DNA of 12,144 bases from Willaertia magna (taxonomy: Eukaryota > Heterolobosea > Eutetramitea > Acrasida > Naegleriidae): positions 1-12,144 of the forward strand of contig CADWAF010004633.1 in assembly GCA_902984215.1 (NCBI GenBank), written 5' to 3'. Of the stretch, positions 8,701-12,144 are shown in pieces. Position numbers and translations under genes: made by a program. The notes beneath the pieces were generated by a model. It had not been told where the DNA came from, did not search any database, and worked only from the letters and a program-made list of their open reading frames with translations. Position 1 is the stretch's first letter. Each line of letters begins with the position of its first letter.

Positions 8701-8812
8701 CTTTGAGTTTGGACCAGTGAGTCTCTTGTACATTCACAATATGTAAATTGTACTTTGTAAGAGATTGAAGTAATGTTTTACGTTTCATTAAATTTAAACT
8801 AGTTATATTTAT
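5728..8812 (-). pseudogene. APE endonuclease-reverse transcriptase, copy 1, multiple stops and two frameshifts
   Basis: Endonuclease (8812 to about 8100): NITSLNL, IVNVQETHWS, CIIASDVNR (consensus G-D-x-N, here Ser at 8378-8380). RT: GFKHKGSTLN, FITTTDIKNAYGSVIH, VP-stop-GDPASPLLFN, FLMYADDLFVI, LEYLGV. C-terminal domain: MKLGLNYSLSKAVLYG, GGLDI, then a damaged knuckle (5767-5817; first Cys is Tyr). Frame changes occur at an A10 run (7774-7783) and between EV and VP near 6912. In-frame stops: TAG/TAA at 8486, 8417, 8309, 8192, 8099, 7844, 7761, 7467, 7152, 7005, 6918, 6904; TGA at 6487, 6361, 5893, 5788 (lowest base given). TAG at 5728-5730 is taken as the end. The position aligned to the ATG of copy 2 is ATA. 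Not translatable as one protein under the standard code. Confidence 0.85.
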
Positions 8813-8937
8813 GCTGGCAATAGAAATTGAGTTATTTATTATCTATTAATTATTAATCTCGTTATAGATAGATTTAACTAAATAGAGTAGTTCAAAGTTA
8901 CCATAACTTGAAGTTAGATATTTAACCACATTCTTTT
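8813..8937 (-). other. LINE 5' leader (copy 1)
   Basis: About 125 nt from the unit end to the coding start, nearly identical in copy 2 (12020-12144). In the array this leader sits directly downstream of the 3' end of copy 2, so any promoter would have to be internal to the leader or be supplied by the upstream copy. No motif is recognised. Confidence 0.5.
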
Positions 8938-11900
8938 ACCTAGCTTTAATTTCCTAGAGATATAACAGTCCTTTTTCCAGTTTGCTTCTAAAACAATGAT
9001 AGAACACATGGTCTCAATCAAAGAGGGAGTTGCAGGTAGAACATGTAAAGAATTCCTTATTAACTTTTTTTAAAATGTGGGCCTTGTGCAAGCACATAAA
9101 TCCAAGTCTTTGTTAGTATCATGACAGAGGAAAGTTATTCCAAAATTGTAATGATTTAACTCACCACTCATTGTTGGTATCCAAATTTCCAAGTAAAGAA
9201 ATAGATCTTTTGTTTCTACAATAATTTAAGGCGAATTCTCTTATATTGCTAACAACTCTATTATTGTTAGACCACACTATTATATCTTCAAAGCTGGTAC
9301 AATTATTAAAAGGAAATCCTGTAGTTTTACTAATTAATTGTAAATTTAATTCTTTAGCATATTTTCTACAGGTTTTCCAGTACACTTCTCTACTCTTTTT
9401 AGTCCAACATTTTCTAGCAAAGTTCTTTGTTAATGAAGCATAAGAATTAATATATCTAACATAAGACGCCAAACTTTCAATAACTCTAAGGTCTGAAGAA
9501 GCAGTGATATCTAACCCACTTTTACTAGAATCTCCATATAAGATTACTTTAGATAAAGAGTAATTCAGACCTAATTTCATTCTAATTCACTTCGCCAACA
9601 ATTTATCTAATTTGTTCAAAACAGTTTTACTCATCCCTAGAATGCTACATAAATATCTAGGGATTGAAACAACTTTAGACATGACAATAATACTGAACTG
9701 ATGAAGATATAATCATTTTGCAACTATAAATTTAAGAGTTTTGGCTACTTTAGCTTCTACTTTCTTATTATTACTATTCCATAAATTATTTTTGCTGGTA
9801 ATAACTCCTAAGTATTTTAATTTATTAACATTTTGGAGCTGTACATTGTTAATTTTAATACATGTTTTGGATTTTCTATTAAAGGGGGTTCTGTTCCAAG
9901 TTAAACATTTTTTTAGAGCAAAATAAAGTCTTAACTGTAAAGCGATTGTACATAATTTACTAAGCACTGTATTCATTTCTTTCTTGGAGTTAGTAATAAC
10001 TAGTAAGTCATCAGCATACATTAAAAACAGAACCTTATTTCCATAAGGTTCTACTCCCTTAAACTGGTTAACTAAAGTACTAATAACATTGAAGTACAAA
10101 TTGAACAACAAAAGGCTCACAGGATCACCTTAAAGTACTTTAACTGGGCCTCAAACTTATTTGTGAGATTGCTATTAACCATTACTTGGATGTTATGGTT
10201 AGTTAATAAATTTTGAACAACCTTAGTGACTTAATCATTAAAGCTATATTGTTTAAGAAGTAAGCATAGTTTACTATGGATTACTGAGCCGTAAGCATTC
10301 TTAATATCTGTAGTAGTAATAAAAATGGGTAACTTTCTGAATATGTGATAATGAACTACCGATTTTAAAACAATTAATTAGTTTAAAGTGGATCATTTAT
10401 GCTTGAATCCACGTTGACATTTATAAACAAGTTTAAAATCATCACAAGTATTCATTAATTGATTGTTGATAATGGATGAATATAATCTATAAATTGTTAG
10501 CAACACTACTATAGGTTTGTAATGCTTAAGCAAAGTAGAGGAAGAAACTTTAAGTAACGGTAATAAAATTTCTCTTTTAAACGATTCAGCTATTAAATGA
10601 CTTAACATCCATTTGTTAAATTGTTCAACTAACAAGTTACAATGTTTTTCTTGCAGGTGTTTGAGGAGTTGTATAAAAATATTATCAATTCCCTATATAG
10701 AATTCTTTAAACCTTTAATTGCTGCTAAAATTAATTTACTATTACATATTTGAAACATCCAGTTATTAATATTTCTATTATGAATATTAAATTATGTCAA
10801 TTCAGAACTAGCTAAGTTAGTATTGAACATATTATTAAAAAAGTTTAAGATATAGATAGACTCAATAGACATACTATTCAATTCCTTTCGAAACAAATAC
10901 GAGAAAGGAACTTTGGTTTGGAGATTGTTGATTTTCTTAATAAAGCTCACCTTGCATTCTTTTAAAAGTTATAACAGCAAGTTTTTTTTTGACAACACAA
11001 TCCTTAATTGCTTCCTCTAAACTAGACAAATTAAATTGATTATAATTTTTCTAATCAGAACCAAATCTATTAGTTTTAAAGCATTTTCTCAATTGCTTAT
11101 GCAATAAATCTAATTTGATGTATTGTTGGTTGTTAGTAAGAGATGGACAGTTGTATATTAATGATTTACTAAATTTATTAGTAAAAGAGCCTAAAGTATC
11201 TATTAAATTAGTGAACGAACTATATTTATCAAGTTTACTATTGAGGTGGTCTAAGTTTTTGATTATTTGTTTTGTAAGAAGTTTAATAGAATTAAACTTT
11301 CAATTCTAAACTACGTTGTTGTTTAATTGAAACGTGAAACCAACTTTTTTATGTTAGTGTTTAATCCTAAAATTAAATACAAATATGCTGTTGCTATTTT
11401 AATTAGTAATTATATGATATGGTCTAGATTTTGAGTGAGAAAATAGACTATTGTATTGCTTAAATGATGGGTTGATGTTAATTGGTGTAATATTAAATAA
11501 TTGCAATTCCTCAATCTATTTCTTGAATTTAATATCACCTGCATTAAGTCTTTTAAATGTATTAATTGTTATTCTATTAACATCACCTGCAATGATACAT
11601 TTTTCATTGTGCAAAGCAGCATATTGTATAATTTCTTCCACCTTATTAAAGGAATCTTGAAAATAAGAGCTAACAAAATTGTAGTATTCATACTAGTTAA
11701 TAATATTAAACACACTATGGGTGGAATGATTGATAATAAGGTTAATAATTCGACCTTGAATAATCTCTTCAAATTTAATACACTTCCATCCTTTGTTTAA
11801 TTTCACTACTGTAAAAACACTTGCTCTATTATCATTTGGTTGTTTAAAAGAGTTGAAGACTTTATAATTCCTTAAAAAGGTTTTAATAAATTTAACTTTG

Positions 11901-12144
11901 TGCAAATCTTTGAGTTTGGACCAGTGGGTCTCTTGTACATTCACAATATGTAAATTGTACTTTGTAAGAGATTGAAGTAATGTTTCACGTTTCATTAAAT
12001 TTAAACTAGTTATATTCATGCTGGCAATAGAAATTGAGTTATTTATTATCTATTAATTATTAATCTCGTTATAGATAGATTTAACTAAATAGAGTAGTTC
12101 AAAGTTACCATAACTTGAAATTAGATATTTAACCACATTCTTTT
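8938..12144 (-). mobile_element. LINE retrotransposon, copy 2, 3207 bp, ends at window edge
   Basis: It aligns to copy 1 from end to end with only two length differences: an 18-bp in-frame deletion (copy 1 bases 7626-7643 missing at 10851/10852) and one T fewer in the homopolymer (10982-10990 against 7774-7783). Those account exactly for 3226 versus 3207 bp. The last window bases are the same as the last bases of copy 1 (8925-8937), so copy 2 is complete to the unit boundary and a third unit may follow. Confidence 0.88.
8954..12019 (-). pseudogene. APE endonuclease-reverse transcriptase, copy 2, multiple stops and frameshifts
   Basis: It starts at ATG 12019 (MNITSLNL), which fits the usual start of AP-type LINE endonucleases. 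It keeps residues that copy 1 lost: IIAGDVNR (Gly at 11585-11587) and a complete C-x2-C-x7-H-x4-C knuckle (8993-9043). RT motifs: DIKNAYGSVIH, VL-stop-GDP (TAA 10130-10132), FLMYADDLLVI. It shares about ten TAA/TAG and four TGA stops with copy 1, has CAA at 11624 and CAG at 10144 where copy 1 has stops, and adds TAA at 11354, 10792 and 9113 and TGA at 11300 and 10393. It shares the frameshift just upstream of QGDP; its A9 run also breaks the frame. Non-functional under the standard code. Confidence 0.85.

Larger units (their letters stand above)
5712..8937 (-). mobile_element. LINE (non-LTR) retrotransposon, copy 1 of head-to-tail pair, 3226 bp
   Basis: The unit is defined by comparison with copy 2. 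Its 5' end is at 8937 and its 3' end at 5712 on the minus strand. It has a leader of about 125 nt, one APE-RT reading frame and a very short 3' tail with no poly(A) or simple-repeat run. The ~3.2 kb size and lack of a separate ORF1 resemble compact LINEs such as RTE, but the clade is not settled because a C-terminal CCHC knuckle is present. Its 5' end abuts the 3' end of copy 2 directly. Confidence 0.85.

Noticed and set aside
5712..12144. Classic repeat-induced point mutation
   Set aside because: The transition excess fits, but the C:G changes I listed are spread evenly over CpA, CpT and CpC contexts, so the usual CpA signature is missing. Left open as a deamination-like process.
1..12144. 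Whole-genome stop-codon reassignment as the leading explanation
   Set aside because: The RCC1-like exons (about 15 Gln, all CAA/CAG, ending in TAA) and the recombinase frame show no UAR or UGA sense codons. Kept only as an alternative.

Overview
The window is AT-rich eukaryotic DNA: there is a gene with several short GT-AG introns, a DIRS-order tyrosine-recombinase retrotransposon and two LINE retrotransposons. The lineage is not resolved. Asn/Ile/Lys-rich proteins and AT-rich introns would fit several AT-rich protists, fungi or tylenchid nematodes, but the intron 3' ends are A-rich and lack the TTTTCAG typical of nematodes.

Layout. (1) Positions 1 to about 3831, minus strand: a DIRS/Ngaro-order element running right to left as gag (3831-2581), reverse transcriptase-RNase H (2618-822) and tyrosine recombinase (873 to beyond the left edge). 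The three reading frames overlap by 38 and 52 nt. gag has one in-frame stop and pol has five, all in its 5' two thirds; the recombinase frame is unbroken for its 291 visible codons. (2) 3832-4088: intergenic, with short tandem repeats, two mutually exclusive hairpins and A-tracts. (3) 4089-5542, plus strand: an RCC1-repeat (beta-propeller) gene in five proposed exons, with a strange hydrophobic C-terminal tail. (4) 5543-5711: short unique spacer with a direct repeat reaching back into the tail of that gene. (5) 5712-8937 and 8938-12144, minus strand: two copies of a ~3.2 kb LINE (AP endonuclease, reverse transcriptase, C-terminal CCHC knuckle) joined head to tail with no spacer. The second copy ends exactly at the window edge.

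The copies differ by only two indels (18 nt and 1 nt) plus substitutions that, where counted, are almost all transitions. Read with the standard code both copies are riddled with stops, yet the stops are nearly all TAA/TAG at plausible Gln positions and TGA at plausible Trp positions, including the Gln of the conserved QGDP motif of the RT. At five sites one copy has CAA/CAG where the other has TAA/TAG. This means either transition-driven decay of an element that was dead before it was duplicated, or stop-codon reassignment. The RCC1-like gene and the recombinase frame use only CAA/CAG for Gln, which favours decay. The most interesting points are this stop pattern, the telomere-like polarity of the LINE array and the intact recombinase beside a broken RT.
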